Below, piece by piece: positions 33,645 through 42,527 of a stretch of DNA of 64,000 nucleotides (within the stretch, counting starts at the first letter, position 1; the number at the start of each line of letters is the position of its first letter). The position numbers and the translations under genes were made by a program. Source of the stretch: Pseudodesulfovibrio portus (GTDB taxonomy: Bacteria > Desulfobacterota > Desulfovibrionia > Desulfovibrionales > Desulfovibrionaceae); assembly GCF_026000375.1 (NCBI RefSeq), contig NZ_AP026708.1:1056501-1120500 (forward strand). Reading direction: 5' to 3'. The notes beneath the pieces are model-generated. The model searched no databases. It was given only the letters and a program-made list of their open reading frames with translations, and was not told where the DNA came from.

Positions 33645-33998
33645 ATGGAACAACTCGCTCAATGCTTCAAGGGACTGGCCGAGCCCATCCGGCTGCGGGC
33701 CATCCGGCTGCTGGATCACGGCGAACTGTGCATCTGCGACCTGATGAACGGACTGGACCTGCCCCAGTCCACCATGTCGCGGCACATGTCTTTTCTGAAG
33801 AACTCCGGCTGGGTGCAGAGCCGCCGCAAGGGCCAATGGGTATACTACTCCCTGGCTGCCCCCCAGCAGGAAATCCAGGCCCTTGTCCTCCAGGTGCTCA
33901 AGCAGAACCTCCCCGAACTGGAAGAGGCCAGGCAGGACTACGCACGCCTCATGAACTTTCTCGAAACCAAAGACACCGACAATTCGTGCGCGGCCTAG
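33645..33998 (+). CDS. arsR: Arsenic-responsive repressor ArsR
   Basis: The 117-residue winged-helix repressor binds As(III) or Sb(III) through the cysteine pair in [20 protein letters not shown], the classic ArsR metal site on the recognition helix. DNA binding continues in [21 protein letters not shown]. The start is MEQLAQ at 33645 or the ATG at 33639. Upstream frames read through the promoter. Because the predicted transcript begins near 33643, the mRNA may be nearly leaderless. It is followed by acr3 and arsC. Confidence 0.87.
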   Translation: MEQLAQCFKGLAEPIRLRAIRLLDHGELCICDLMNGLDLPQSTMSRHMSFLKNSGWVQSRRKGQWVYYSLAAPQQEIQALVLQVLKQNLPELEEARQDYARLMNFLETKDTDNSCAA

Positions 33999-34020
33999 AC
34001 CGCGACAAGAGGTACCCGAC

Positions 34021-35121
34021 ATGTCCGAATCGACCATCAAACGGTTGTCCTTCCTGGACCGCTACCTGACACTCTGGATATTCCTGGCCATGTTCATCGG
34101 CGTGGGCAGCGGCTACCTGTTCCCGAACATCAAGGACGTCATCGACTCCTTTCAGGTCGGGACCACCAACATTCCCATCGCCATCGGCCTGATCCTGATG
34201 ATGTACCCGCCCCTGGCCAAGGTGAAATACGAGCAGCTCGGCCGTGTCTTCCGCAACTACAAGGTCCTGGCCCTGTCCCTGGCCCAGAACTGGATCATCG
34301 GCCCGATCCTCATGTTCGGCCTGGCCGTCATCTTCCTGTCCGGCCACCACGAGTACATGGTCGGCCTGATCCTCATCGGCCTGGCCCGCTGCATCGCCAT
34401 GGTCATCGTCTGGAACGACCTGGCCCACGGCGACTCCGAATACTGCGCCGGGCTGGTGGCCTTCAACTCCATCTTCCAGGTGCTCTTCTTCTCGGTGTAC
34501 GCCTACGTCTTCATCACGGTCATGCCGGGCTGGTTCGGCCTTGAAGGTGCCGCCGTGGACATCTCCATGGGGCAGATAGCCGAATCCGTGTTCATCTATC
34601 TCGGAATCCCGTTCCTGGGCGGCATGTTCTCCCGGCTCGTCGGCATCAGGCTCAAGGGCAAGGAGTGGTACGAGACCGTGTTCATCCCGAAGATCAGCCC
34701 GCTGACGCTCATCTTCCTGCTCTTCACCATCTGCGTCATGTTCTCGCTCAAGGGCGACAAGGTGGTGGCCCTGCCCTTCGACGTCGTGCGCATCGCCATC
34801 CCCCTGACCATCTACTTCCTGATCATGTTCCTGGTCTCCTTCTACCTGTCATGGAAGGCCGACGCCAACTACGAGCAGGCCACGACCCTGAGCTTCACGG
34901 CCGCGTCCAACAACTTCGAACTGGCCATCGCCGTGGCCATCGCGGTCTTCGGCATCAACTCCGGCGAGGCGTTCGCTGCGGTCATCGGCCCCCTGGTCGA
35001 GGTGCCGGTGCTCATCGCCCTGGTCAACGTGGCCATATACTTCAAGAAGAAATACTTTCCCCTCGAGCAGAAAACCCTGGCCGGGGTCTGCCACGTGCGC
35101 AGGACGCCCAACGCCCGATAA
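34021..35121 (+). CDS. acr3: Arsenite efflux permease Acr3
   Basis: The 366-residue membrane protein has about ten helices and belongs to the Acr3 (BART) family that pumps arsenite out of the cell. The helix with the essential cysteine is present ([16 protein letters not shown]). The later [17 protein letters not shown] motif is also typical. It lies 22 bases after arsR and ten bases before arsC, so the three form an operon. Confidence 0.92.
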   Translation: MSESTIKRLSFLDRYLTLWIFLAMFIGVGSGYLFPNIKDVIDSFQVGTTNIPIAIGLILMMYPPLAKVKYEQLGRVFRNYKVLALSLAQNWIIGPILMFGLAVIFLSGHHEYMVGLILIGLARCIAMVIVWNDLAHGDSEYCAGLVAFNSIFQVLFFSVYAYVFITVMPGWFGLEGAAVDISMGQIAESVFIYLGIPFLGGMFSRLVGIRLKGKEWYETVFIPKISPLTLIFLLFTICVMFSLKGDKVVALPFDVVRIAIPLTIYFLIMFLVSFYLSWKADANYEQATTLSFTAASNNFELAIAVAIAVFGINSGEAFAAVIGPLVEVPVLIALVNVAIYFKKKYFPLEQKTLAGVCHVRRTPNAR

Positions 35122-35131
35122 GGAACGCACC

Positions 35132-35560
35132 ATGAAGAACATCCTCTTTCTCTGCACCGGCAATTCCTGCCGCAGCCAGATGGCCGAGGGGTGGACCACC
35201 CACCTCAAGTCCGACACCCTGGCCGCGTACTCCGCAGGCGTGGAGACCCACGGCATCAACCCCCGCGCCGTCAAGGTCATGGCCGAAGCGGGCATCGACA
35301 TCTCGGCCAACGCCTCCAAGCTGGTCACCGACCTGCCCGCGGACCTGGAGTTCGACTACGTGGTCACGGTCTGCGGCAACGCCAACGAGAACTGCCCCTA
35401 CTTCCCGGCCAAGACACGGGTCGTGCACGCGGGCTTCGACGACCCGCCCTCCCTGACGCGGGACATGACCGACGAGGACGCCGTCCTGGCCGTCTACCGC
35501 CGCGTCCGGGACGAGATCAAAGCGTTCGTGGAGACCCTGCCCGACTCATTGGACACGTAA
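35132..35560 (+). CDS. arsC: Arsenate reductase ArsC, low-molecular-weight phosphatase type
   Basis: Reduces arsenate to arsenite for export by Acr3. The 142-residue protein has the P-loop CTGNSCRSQMAEG (nucleophile C9, second Cys C14) and the distal VVTVCGNANENCP with two more cysteines, as in thioredoxin-coupled ArsC. The DPP motif (FDDPPSL) carries the general acid. It is the last gene of the ars operon. Confidence 0.92.
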   Translation: MKNILFLCTGNSCRSQMAEGWTTHLKSDTLAAYSAGVETHGINPRAVKVMAEAGIDISANASKLVTDLPADLEFDYVVTVCGNANENCPYFPAKTRVVHAGFDDPPSLTRDMTDEDAVLAVYRRVRDEIKAFVETLPDSLDT

Positions 35561-35678
35561 ACGGTTTCGCCCCTCACCTTGAGGCAGGCCGAATATTCGT
35601 TGTGTCGCATTTATTCAATACAGATGATCCCGTCTGCGCTATGTTCCTTTTCCATTGACCATGAAAAAGGAGCATCAC

Positions 35679-36062
35679 ATGCGATTCAGATACACCATAC
35701 TCTATGTGGAAAATGTCGCGGAAACGCTGGAATTCTACGAGCATGCATTTGGACTGAAGACCGCCTTCCTCCATGAAGGAGGCGACTACGGCGAACTGGG
35801 CACAGGAGCCACCGCCCTGGCCTTTTGCTCTCTGTCGCTCCTTCGCCGGATCGGAAAAACCCCAGCCGCTCCCGAGCCCCATCGCCCCTGCTTCGAGATC
35901 GCCTTTGAAACCGAAGACGTCGCAGGAGCCATGGAGAAGGCAGTCGCCGCCGGAGCAACAGTTGTGCAGGAAGCGGAAGAAATGGCATGGGGCCAGACAA
36001 CGGCCTATGTCTCTGACATGAACGGATTCCTCGTGGAAATCTGCACCCCTGTCGCGACCTAG
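35679..36062 (+). CDS. VOC-family (glyoxalase-like) protein
   Basis: The ATG at 35679 has AAGGAG six bases upstream. The 127-residue product has the paired beta-alpha-beta-beta-beta units of the vicinal oxygen chelate fold (FRYTILYVENVAETLEFYEHAFGL at the start, TAYVSDMNGFLVEICTP at the end). A C-terminal Glu is in the usual metal-binding place. The substrate is unknown. It follows the ars operon by about 120 bases and overlaps the end of the convergent AraC gene by four bases. Confidence 0.85.
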   Translation: MRFRYTILYVENVAETLEFYEHAFGLKTAFLHEGGDYGELGTGATALAFCSLSLLRRIGKTPAAPEPHRPCFEIAFETEDVAGAMEKAVAAGATVVQEAEEMAWGQTTAYVSDMNGFLVEICTPVAT

Positions 36063-36697
36063 TAGGCCCGCCAGAAGAGTTGCTCCGTCAAATCCCGGCG
36101 CTGCAACAGCGCCGAGGGGGACACGCCGAACCACTCCTTGATCTCACGGCACATATGCGCCTGGTCGGCATAGTGGCATTCATACGCCACTTCCGGGCGG
36201 ACGCCGGACTCGACCAATGTCCGTGCGCAGAGCCTGACCCGTGCAAGACGCAGCCAGAATGAAGGACTGCGCCGGGTGTTCCTCGCGAGCAAACGCTGAA
36301 GCGTCCTCGGGCTGACCCCCAGTTGCTTCGCGCAGTGCTGCACGCTGACGCCATGCCTTTTAATGCAGCCGACGGCTTCAGCGGTGTTCGCATCAACCCG
36401 GGTGGAGCATTCTATACGATCGATCAGCGCATCCGTCGAATGCGGCGACGCCAGCAAGCCCGGCATGTCTATGCCCTTCACGTCACAGCCCGGGCGGAGT
36501 CGAAACCCCGTCCATTCGGTCTTTGGTTTCACTTCCACCCTGATGGTCTGACGATACAGCGGCGAGATGAAGGCCTCGGTTTTGCCGCTTTCATGCCGGA
36601 CAACAATAACATCCCGGCATCCGTCAGGAATCACGCAGACATCCCTGCGCTCCCTTGCGCTCATTGTCCACACATCCAAGATGCTCTTGTCGTCCAC
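36059..36697 (-). CDS. AraC-family transcriptional regulator
   Basis: The 212-residue protein has an N-terminal domain of about 105 residues (VCVIPDGCRDVIVVRHESG) of the type seen in DUF6597-like AraC regulators. A C-terminal pair of helix-turn-helix motifs follows (CAKQLGVSPRTLQRLLARN and VAYECHYADQAHMCREIKE). The end overlaps the VOC gene by four bases on the other strand. It may control that gene, but no operator is obvious. Confidence 0.85.
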   Translation of the reverse strand: MDDKSILDVWTMSARERRDVCVIPDGCRDVIVVRHESGKTEAFISPLYRQTIRVEVKPKTEWTGFRLRPGCDVKGIDMPGLLASPHSTDALIDRIECSTRVDANTAEAVGCIKRHGVSVQHCAKQLGVSPRTLQRLLARNTRRSPSFWLRLARVRLCARTLVESGVRPEVAYECHYADQAHMCREIKEWFGVSPSALLQRRDLTEQLFWRAY

Positions 36698-36758
36698 GGC
36701 TCAGACACCTTTTATCGATTGGGAAAAAGAACCGGCGGCTCACGAACAGGTCGCAAAA

Positions 36759-36790
36759 CGATGCTCTTCCCGTTCGGGGGAAGAGCATCG
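36759..36790 (-). terminator. Terminator of the UDP-glucose pyrophosphorylase gene
   Basis: CGATGCTCTTCCC pairs with GGGAAGAGCATCG around a six-base loop. On the minus strand it is followed by a short TTTT. Confidence 0.7.
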
Positions 36791-36872
36791 CAAGTATATT
36801 GCAAGGTTAGCGTGCGACCGGTTTTTCTGCAACAGGGAGACCGGCGGCGGATTCGTCCACCCCGCTCACAAG

Positions 36873-38309
36873 CTACACGAGGGCCACGTCGCCGGTCAGA
36901 TTGTGGCCCGAGGGGATCACGGCCTGGCGGCCGGTGTTGTTGATGATGGACACGCGGCCGTTGAGGGTTACGTCGCCCTGGAAGCGGACGTCGCCCTTGA
37001 CGGACAGCCCCCGGCAACCGGCCATGGAGGGCACGCCCTCGGGGAAGCGGGAAAAGAAGTTGCCCACCGTGGAATAGACCCGGGGGTCAAGGCTGACCGA
37101 GGGCAGCTTGCGCCAGTCCGTGCGGCAGACCACCGAACTGCTGTCCGTGACCTTGAAGCAGTCGGACATGGTCAGCATCAGATCACCGATGGTCTTGACC
37201 GGAGAGAAGCGGCTGCGGGGAACGACCACGGCCTGGGCGCCCGGGAAGAGCGAAATGGCCGAGCCCATGGCGGTCTCCAACTGGATGACTTCCGGGGAGT
37301 CCGGGTCGCCCGGGATGGCCCGCTTGGGATTGACGATCAGCTCCAGGTCGAACTGGCGGCGCTTGAGGAACGCCTCCTCCACGGCCTTGAGATCGATCCA
37401 GATGGAATTGGTATTGAAGAAGGAATATTTGTTCACGTCCTGGAACTGGTCCATGTCCTCGGGGGCGCACTGGGCCACTTCCCGCAGGCCTAGGCACCCG
37501 TTGCGTTTCATGAGGTGACCGCCCTTGCGGTCCTGATGGGTGCGGCGGCACACTTCCATGAGGAAGGGGATTCCCTTTTTCGCCATGTAGCCGAGCAGGC
37601 TGGCGTCGAAGACCGCGCCCAGATTGTCGGAATTGGACACGAACACGTAGCGGTAGCCGGACAGAAGCAGCCGGCGCAGGGTACCCGTGGTCAGGAGAGA
37701 GGTATAGATGTCGCCGTGTCCCGGAGGATTCCATTCCAGCTCCGGGGTTCCCTCCATGGTCAGGGGGGCGAGGTTGTCCCGGCGGATGCGGGGGTAGCGG
37801 TGCTGCACAAAGGACATGGCCACATGCGGATCGCCGTTGATCTCGTCCTGGAGCCGTTTGCGGGTGGGCTCGTCGGTCCAGAAGCTGTTCATGAGCACCA
37901 GGGGCAGCGGGGCGTCGAACTCCTCGCGCATGGACCGGACCTGGTTCAGGATGAGATCCAGGAAGGTCCGGCCTTCGCGAACGGGCAGGAAGGATTTGGG
38001 CCCATCCAGGCCCATGCTGGTCCCCAGCCCGCCGTTCAGCTTGATGATGGCCGTCCTGGCCAGGGCGGCGTAGCCTGCGGCGCGGTACTTCCTGAGATCG
38101 CCCATCTCGGGGACCTCGCTGTCCATGACAGGGGTGATGTCCCCTTCTCCCAGAAAGGCCCGATCCCCGTCGAAGAACCGGCGCATCTGATCCTTGAACC
38201 CGTTGATGACGATGGCGGGGGTGCCGTCCTTGGCCATCTTCTGGGCAAATGAGGCAAAGCAGGCATGGAAATCGCGATCCTGCATCTGTTTTTCATTCAA
38301 TTCGGTCAT
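36873..38309 (-). CDS. UTP-glucose-1-phosphate uridylyltransferase, UDPGP family
   Basis: Makes UDP-glucose from UTP and glucose-1-phosphate. The 478-residue protein belongs to the eukaryote-like UDPGP family, not to bacterial GalU (about 300 residues). The nucleotide-binding loop is KLNGGLGTSMGLDGPKS (from K90). Later motifs are PPGHGDIYTSL, FVSNSDNLGAVFD and NTNSIWIDL. The tail is a left-handed beta-helix typical of the family. A near-consensus sigma-54 promoter and an activator palindrome at exactly the same spacing as the sorted-protein gene suggest it belongs to the exopolysaccharide regulon. Confidence 0.9.
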   Translation of the reverse strand: MTELNEKQMQDRDFHACFASFAQKMAKDGTPAIVINGFKDQMRRFFDGDRAFLGEGDITPVMDSEVPEMGDLRKYRAAGYAALARTAIIKLNGGLGTSMGLDGPKSFLPVREGRTFLDLILNQVRSMREEFDAPLPLVLMNSFWTDEPTRKRLQDEINGDPHVAMSFVQHRYPRIRRDNLAPLTMEGTPELEWNPPGHGDIYTSLLTTGTLRRLLLSGYRYVFVSNSDNLGAVFDASLLGYMAKKGIPFLMEVCRRTHQDRKGGHLMKRNGCLGLREVAQCAPEDMDQFQDVNKYSFFNTNSIWIDLKAVEEAFLKRRQFDLELIVNPKRAIPGDPDSPEVIQLETAMGSAISLFPGAQAVVVPRSRFSPVKTIGDLMLTMSDCFKVTDSSSVVCRTDWRKLPSVSLDPRVYSTVGNFFSRFPEGVPSMAGCRGLSVKGDVRFQGDVTLNGRVSIINNTGRQAVIPSGHNLTGDVALV

Positions 38310-38406
38310 GGTGTACCTCTAGCTGTTTCCAGGGGGTCAGGGAAAATCTGACTCATATTCAATTTCAATCTAAAAACTCGCTATTTCACCGCCTGGGAAG
38401 CCGGTT

Positions 38407-38423
38407 AGCCAGGATCGTGCCAA
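38407..38423 (-). promoter_or_regulatory. Sigma-54 promoter of the UDP-glucose pyrophosphorylase gene
   Basis: On the minus strand TTGGCACGATCCTGGCT has a perfect TTGGCACG -24 half and GG-N10-GC. Transcription would start near 38396, about 87 bases before the ATG. Confidence 0.72.
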
Positions 38424-38494
38424 TTCTTTCAACATGCTGTATTCAAAAACTATTGCCATAAAAATAATTTTCTCCAACAGGAACCTTTTCCCGC

Positions 38495-38511
38495 ATCCGC
38501 TTTTCCCGGAC
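38495..38511. promoter_or_regulatory. Activator palindrome of the UDP-glucose pyrophosphorylase gene
   Basis: ATCCG-CTTTTCC-CGGAC matches GTCCG-N7-CGGAC at nine of ten positions. It is centred 82 bp from the GG of the sigma-54 promoter, the same distance as in the PEP-CTERM island 5-20 kb away. Confidence 0.58.
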
Positions 38512-38796
38512 AAACTCCCCTTCGAGCCGCGACCCCATCCGTGGCTCACAACTTTTCCCCCCTCCCCCGACCGGGCAAAGCCGCTCACGCCTGCTCACTT
38601 TTACACAATGAATTCTGTTGTAAACATGAACCCCTCCATGATATTCGGAGAATAGCTATCAGTTACGACAAAACCCACGCTGCGCGCCCGAGCCGCTGGT
38701 TGAAGTACAATCGGATGACAGACGAGAATCGACAGGCGCGCCCGGCACCCGAAAACGTGGTGCTCGCGCGAACCCAATCCCTTGCAGGAGCTCTAC
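38512..38796. other. Spacer upstream of the chemoreceptor gene
   Basis: No gene is seen. A near-palindrome TTTACA..GAATTC..TGTAAA is centred close to 38613 and may be an operator or promoter of the chemoreceptor. A CAGGAG ribosome site precedes its ATG. Confidence 0.4.
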
Positions 38797-40956
38797 ATGT
38801 CCATAAGGAAGAAACTGTTTGCGGCCATCCTGGTCCTGTTCACCATCTCGGCGGCCATGTTCACCGCCACGTGGATCATCACTTCCATGCAGGAAGCCGA
38901 CGGCCTGGTCATCAACCTGGCGGGCAGGCAGCGCATGCTCAGCCAGAAAATGACCAAGGAGGCGTTGACCGCCGCCCATGAGGCCGAATCCGTACCCGCC
39001 CTTGCGGACAAGAACAGGTCCTCGGCCCGGAACACCATGCGGGTCTTCGAGGCCACGCTGCTCGCCCTGAAGAATTCCGGGCCGGCCCCCCTCAGCCTGG
39101 ACCCGGCCGGGCCCACCGCGCAGCTCCCGCAGGCGGAAGCCGCCATCGCGGCCCAGCTTGACAAGGTACTTTCCATTTGGAAGCCGTTCGCCAAGGACAT
39201 GGACCTCGTGCTGGCCGATGACCACGCCGGGGCCTGGAATCGGGTGCTGGACAACAACATCCGGCTCCTCAAGGAAATGGACAAGGCCGTTGGCATGTTC
39301 CAGCAAAGCGCCGAAGCCAAGGTCCAATACCTGCTCATCACCCAGGCCACGTGCATCTTGCTCGGGCTGCTCCTGACCGCCGTCATCCTCTACCTCATCC
39401 AGCGGCAGATCATCGCCCCCCTGGACGCCATCCGCGATTTCGCCCTCAAGATCGTCGAGGGGGACCTGAACGCCACCATCAGGGGGCAATTCACCAGCCG
39501 ACTCCTCACCCTCAAGGAGTCCATCGAGACCATGGTCGGCACGCTCCGGGAACGGACCGAACAGGCCGACGAACAGGCCCGGGAGGCCGAGGAGAAAGGC
39601 AGGAAGGCCAACGAGGCGCTGGAGAGGGCCAACCGGAACGAGGAAAACGTGGGCAACCTCCTCCAGAGCATGCAGCAGGCCTCGGGCAAGGCGGAACAGA
39701 TATCCCGCGACGTGCTCGAATCGGTCAACGCCCTGTCCGCCGAAGTGGACCAGGTGGCCCGGGGGGTCAAGGTGCAGAGCGAACGCATTGCGGAGACCGC
39801 CACCGCCATGGAGGAAATGAACGCCTCCGTGGCCGAGGTGGCCCGCAACGCCTCACACGCGGCGACCAATGCCGAAGACTCCAGGGACAAGGCCACCACC
39901 GGCGCCAGCGGCGTCCGCAATGCCATCGAGTCCATCAACAGGATCGGCACGCGCATCAACGACCTCAAGGAGACCATGACCCAACTGGGCGACCAGGCGT
40001 CGTCCATCGGCCAGGTCCTCAACGTGATCACCGACATCGCGGACCAGACCAACCTGCTGGCGCTGAACGCCGCCATTGAGGCGGCCAGGGCAGGCGAGGC
40101 CGGACGCGGGTTCGCGGTGGTGGCGGACGAGGTCCGCAAGCTGGCCGAAAAGACCATGGACGCCACCAAGGAAGTGGCGGGCGCCATCGGCTCCATCCAG
40201 GAGGCGGCGGAGGAAAACGTCAAGGCGGTCGTGGCCGCCGCCGAGGACATCAACCAGTCCACCGAGGCCGCCGACGAGGCCGGACGGTTCATGGAGGAGA
40301 TCGTTTCCATCGTGGACGAGACCTCCGCCCAGGTGGCCTCCATCGCCACGGCTGCCGAGCAGCAGTCGTCCACGTCCGAGGAGATCAATCGGGCCGTGAC
40401 CGAAGTCAACCGGATCGCCTCGGAATCCACCGAGGGCATGGCCCGCTCCGCCGACAACCTGGGTTCCATCACCGCCCTGATCAGCGACCTCAACGAGACC
40501 GTCCAGTCCATGACAACCGCCCGGGACGCCGACAGCCTCAACGTCAGCGACGACCTCGTCTCCTGGTCCGACAAGCTCGCCCTGGGCATCGGTTCCATCG
40601 ACGCCCAGCACAAGCAGCTGGTCAAGCTGATCAACGGCCTCAACCAGGCCATGCGCAACAAGGAATCGGCCTCTGTCATGCGGGACATCGTGACCGGGCT
40701 CAAGGAATACGTGGTCACCCATTTCGCTTTTGAGGAGAAACTGTTCGACCAACACGGCTACCCCGGGACGGCGGAGCACAAGTCCGCCCACAGCCAGTTC
40801 GTGGAAAAGGTCGGCGATTTCGAGCTGGCCCTGACCGAGGGCAGGGCCACCGTGTCCATCGAGGTCATGCAGTTCCTGCGCGACTGGCTCGTCCAGCACA
40901 TCATGGGCACGGACCGGGAGTACGTCCCGTTCATGTCCGAACACGGCGTGCGCTAG
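38797..40956 (+). CDS. Methyl-accepting chemotaxis protein with a C-terminal hemerythrin domain (DcrH-like)
   Basis: The 719-residue receptor has a membrane helix at about 8-30 and a PilJ-type sensor ([19 protein letters not shown]). A second helix at about 182-202, a HAMP domain and a long signalling coiled coil follow, with the invariant hairpin tip near [20 protein letters not shown]. The last 130 residues are a bacteriohemerythrin carrying the di-iron ligands ([28 protein letters not shown]). This is the architecture of the oxygen or redox chemoreceptor DcrH of Desulfovibrio vulgaris. The start has a CAGGAG site. Confidence 0.92.
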   Translation: MSIRKKLFAAILVLFTISAAMFTATWIITSMQEADGLVINLAGRQRMLSQKMTKEALTAAHEAESVPALADKNRSSARNTMRVFEATLLALKNSGPAPLSLDPAGPTAQLPQAEAAIAAQLDKVLSIWKPFAKDMDLVLADDHAGAWNRVLDNNIRLLKEMDKAVGMFQQSAEAKVQYLLITQATCILLGLLLTAVILYLIQRQIIAPLDAIRDFALKIVEGDLNATIRGQFTSRLLTLKESIETMVGTLRERTEQADEQAREAEEKGRKANEALERANRNEENVGNLLQSMQQASGKAEQISRDVLESVNALSAEVDQVARGVKVQSERIAETATAMEEMNASVAEVARNASHAATNAEDSRDKATTGASGVRNAIESINRIGTRINDLKETMTQLGDQASSIGQVLNVITDIADQTNLLALNAAIEAARAGEAGRGFAVVADEVRKLAEKTMDATKEVAGAIGSIQEAAEENVKAVVAAAEDINQSTEAADEAGRFMEEIVSIVDETSAQVASIATAAEQQSSTSEEINRAVTEVNRIASESTEGMARSADNLGSITALISDLNETVQSMTTARDADSLNVSDDLVSWSDKLALGIGSIDAQHKQLVKLINGLNQAMRNKESASVMRDIVTGLKEYVVTHFAFEEKLFDQHGYPGTAEHKSAHSQFVEKVGDFELALTEGRATVSIEVMQFLRDWLVQHIMGTDREYVPFMSEHGVR

Positions 40957-40978
40957 GCGGCCCGTTTCAACGACGACA

Positions 40979-41010
40979 AAGGGGGGCGCGGAACAATCCG
41001 CACCCCCCTT
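40979..41010. terminator. Intrinsic terminator between converging units
   Basis: AAGGGGGGCGCGGA pairs with TCCGCACCCCCCTT (one G-T) around ACAA and is followed by CGTTTT. It can serve both the chemoreceptor and the long minus-strand operon. Confidence 0.85.
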
Positions 41011-41054
41011 CGTTTTCCCTCGCCCCGGCATCGGGGTCGACCCTCAAGCGGTTT

Positions 41055-41483
41055 CTACCACCCCTTGTGGGAGAGGATGTCGCTGACCTTGCTGGCCGTC
41101 TTCTTTTCCACGATGACCATCTTCTTGGCCTGGGCCTTCTTGATCTTCTCGGTCAGGGACTCGATGTCGGCGGGCTTCTCCATGAAGTCCATGGCGCCCA
41201 GCTTCATGGCCTGGATGCCTGCCTCCACGGTGGCGTGGCCGGTCAGCAGGATGACCTGCATGTCCGGGTGCCGGACCTTGATCGCCTTGAGCATCTCGAT
41301 GCCGTTCATGTCGGGCATCTGAAGGTCGAGGACGATGGCGTCGTATTCGTTGTTGTCCAGCGCGGCCACGGCCGAATCGGCGGTGGCGGCAGTCTTCACG
41401 TCCATGCCGCGGATTTCCATCCGTTCGGACAGGGCGTTCAGGAATTCCTCTTCATCATCAATAAGCAGTACTTTCTCGGACAT
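41055..41483 (-). CDS. Response regulator with a short C-terminal extension
   Basis: The 142-residue receiver has acidic D9-D10, phospho-acceptor D53 (LDLQMPDMNG), T81 and K103. A C-terminal tail of about 25 residues (AQAKKMVIVEKKTASKV) has no known output fold. It is the last gene of the SulP-linked operon, next to a kinase-like gene, and probably signals by protein contact. Confidence 0.88.
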   Translation of the reverse strand: MSEKVLLIDDEEEFLNALSERMEIRGMDVKTAATADSAVAALDNNEYDAIVLDLQMPDMNGIEMLKAIKVRHPDMQVILLTGHATVEAGIQAMKLGAMDFMEKPADIESLTEKIKKAQAKKMVIVEKKTASKVSDILSHKGW

Positions 41484-41512
41484 GGTATTTCTCCTGATAG
41501 GTGAATGTCGTT

Positions 41513-42163
41513 TTACTCGGGCCTGGCGGTCGGCTGGATGCGCAGCACGCTTGCCCTGTTGTCCTCGTCCACGCCCACGTCGGCCCCCATGGACCGGGCG
41601 AACTGGGCGAAGGCCTCATCATTCGCAAGTGGCGCATCCTTTCCGGGAGAGGAAAGGGAGAACGATGCGCCGCCGTTTTCGGGTTTCACGCCCACGGCCA
41701 GAGTATCTCCCGCCGACAGGGCATCAAGGGCCGCCGCGATGGAGGAGTGCAGCAGCAACATCAGATCAAAGGAATCGGCCGCAAGGGACACCGGCTCACA
41801 GTCGCCGGCGGTCAGCCTGATCTGTTTCATGTCGGCAAGGCGATTGGCCAGGGCCACGGTCAGGCCGAGCAGTTCCGCGAGGTTCACCTCGCGGACGTCC
41901 TCGTCCGTGGAGTGGGCAAAGGCGTTCATGTTCTTGACAATGGTGTCGCCGCGTCGAATCTGGCCCTGAATGGCGTTGGCGGCGGACTTGAGCCTCTCCG
42001 GTTTGAGGGGCATGCCGCGCTCGGCCATGAGCGTGAAATCCTCGATCAACCCCGCCGCCTCGTTGATGACGGCGAAGACGTTCTTGATTTCGTGGGACAC
42101 CGAAGCGCTGACGCGCCCGAAAAATTTCAACCCTTCGCGGGCAGGAACGGTAGCCTGGCTCAT
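41513..42163 (-). CDS. HisKA-type protein with a degenerate ATPase domain
   Basis: The ATG at 42163 has GGGGAGGAG upstream and overlaps the previous gene's stop by four bases. The 216-residue protein has a dimerisation and phospho-acceptor helix with H24 (ASVSHEIKNVFAVINEAAG). The C-terminal region is the size of a small HATPase domain, but the usual N, G1 and G2 boxes are not visible (LMLLLHSSIAAALDALSAG, SSPGKDAPLAND). It may therefore be a phosphotransfer protein or phosphatase rather than an active kinase. It sits between two receiver genes. There is no membrane segment. Confidence 0.75.
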   Translation of the reverse strand: MSQATVPAREGLKFFGRVSASVSHEIKNVFAVINEAAGLIEDFTLMAERGMPLKPERLKSAANAIQGQIRRGDTIVKNMNAFAHSTDEDVREVNLAELLGLTVALANRLADMKQIRLTAGDCEPVSLAADSFDLMLLLHSSIAAALDALSAGDTLAVGVKPENGGASFSLSSPGKDAPLANDEAFAQFARSMGADVGVDEDNRASVLRIQPTARPE

Positions 42164-42522
42164 GACAACTCCTCCCCGACGACTTCCCGGATCATGTCCA
42201 CGAGGTCCTCGAGCTGGATGGGTTTGATGAGATAACTGCACCCGGCGGCGCACCCGGCCTTGAAGTCCGACTCGGAGCCGTGCCCGGAAAGAAAGATGAA
42301 GCGCATGCCGGGGTGGTGAAACGCCAGCTTCTCCCGCAGTTCCAGGCCGCCCATCCTGGGCATCTTCATGTCGAGGACCGCAACCGCGTATTCCGTCTCG
42401 GCGGCCATTCTGATGGCGTCCTCGCCGTTGTCGGTCCAGTCGGCGTCCAGGCCGCGGTAACCGAGCCGCTCGGCCATGGCGGAGACCAGTTCCACTTCGT
42501 CGTCAACCAGCAGTACTCTCAT
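42160..42522 (-). CDS. Single-domain response regulator
   Basis: The 120-residue receiver has D7-D8, phospho-acceptor D51 (LDMKMPRMGG), S79 and K100 (LIKP). Two cysteines (C91, C95) sit on the switch face between S79 and K100, an unusual spot that could allow redox control. It lies five bases after the sensor kinase gene and overlaps the next gene by four bases. Confidence 0.9.
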   Translation of the reverse strand: MRVLLVDDEVELVSAMAERLGYRGLDADWTDNGEDAIRMAAETEYAVAVLDMKMPRMGGLELREKLAFHHPGMRFIFLSGHGSESDFKAGCAAGCSYLIKPIQLEDLVDMIREVVGEELS

Positions 42523-42527
42523 GTCGT

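Noticed and set aside
33492-34040. Minus-strand frame ending in a protein-like tail (GGASEVTSIMVAKLMPKRG)
   Set aside because: The rest of the frame is antisense to arsR and there is no plausible start, so at best it is a short relic and not a supported gene.
38503-38600. Plus-strand sigma-54 promoter for the chemoreceptor using the palindrome at 38495
   Set aside because: The only GG-N10-TC match is 70 bp away with a poor -24 half, whereas the minus-strand promoter fits perfectly at 82 bp.
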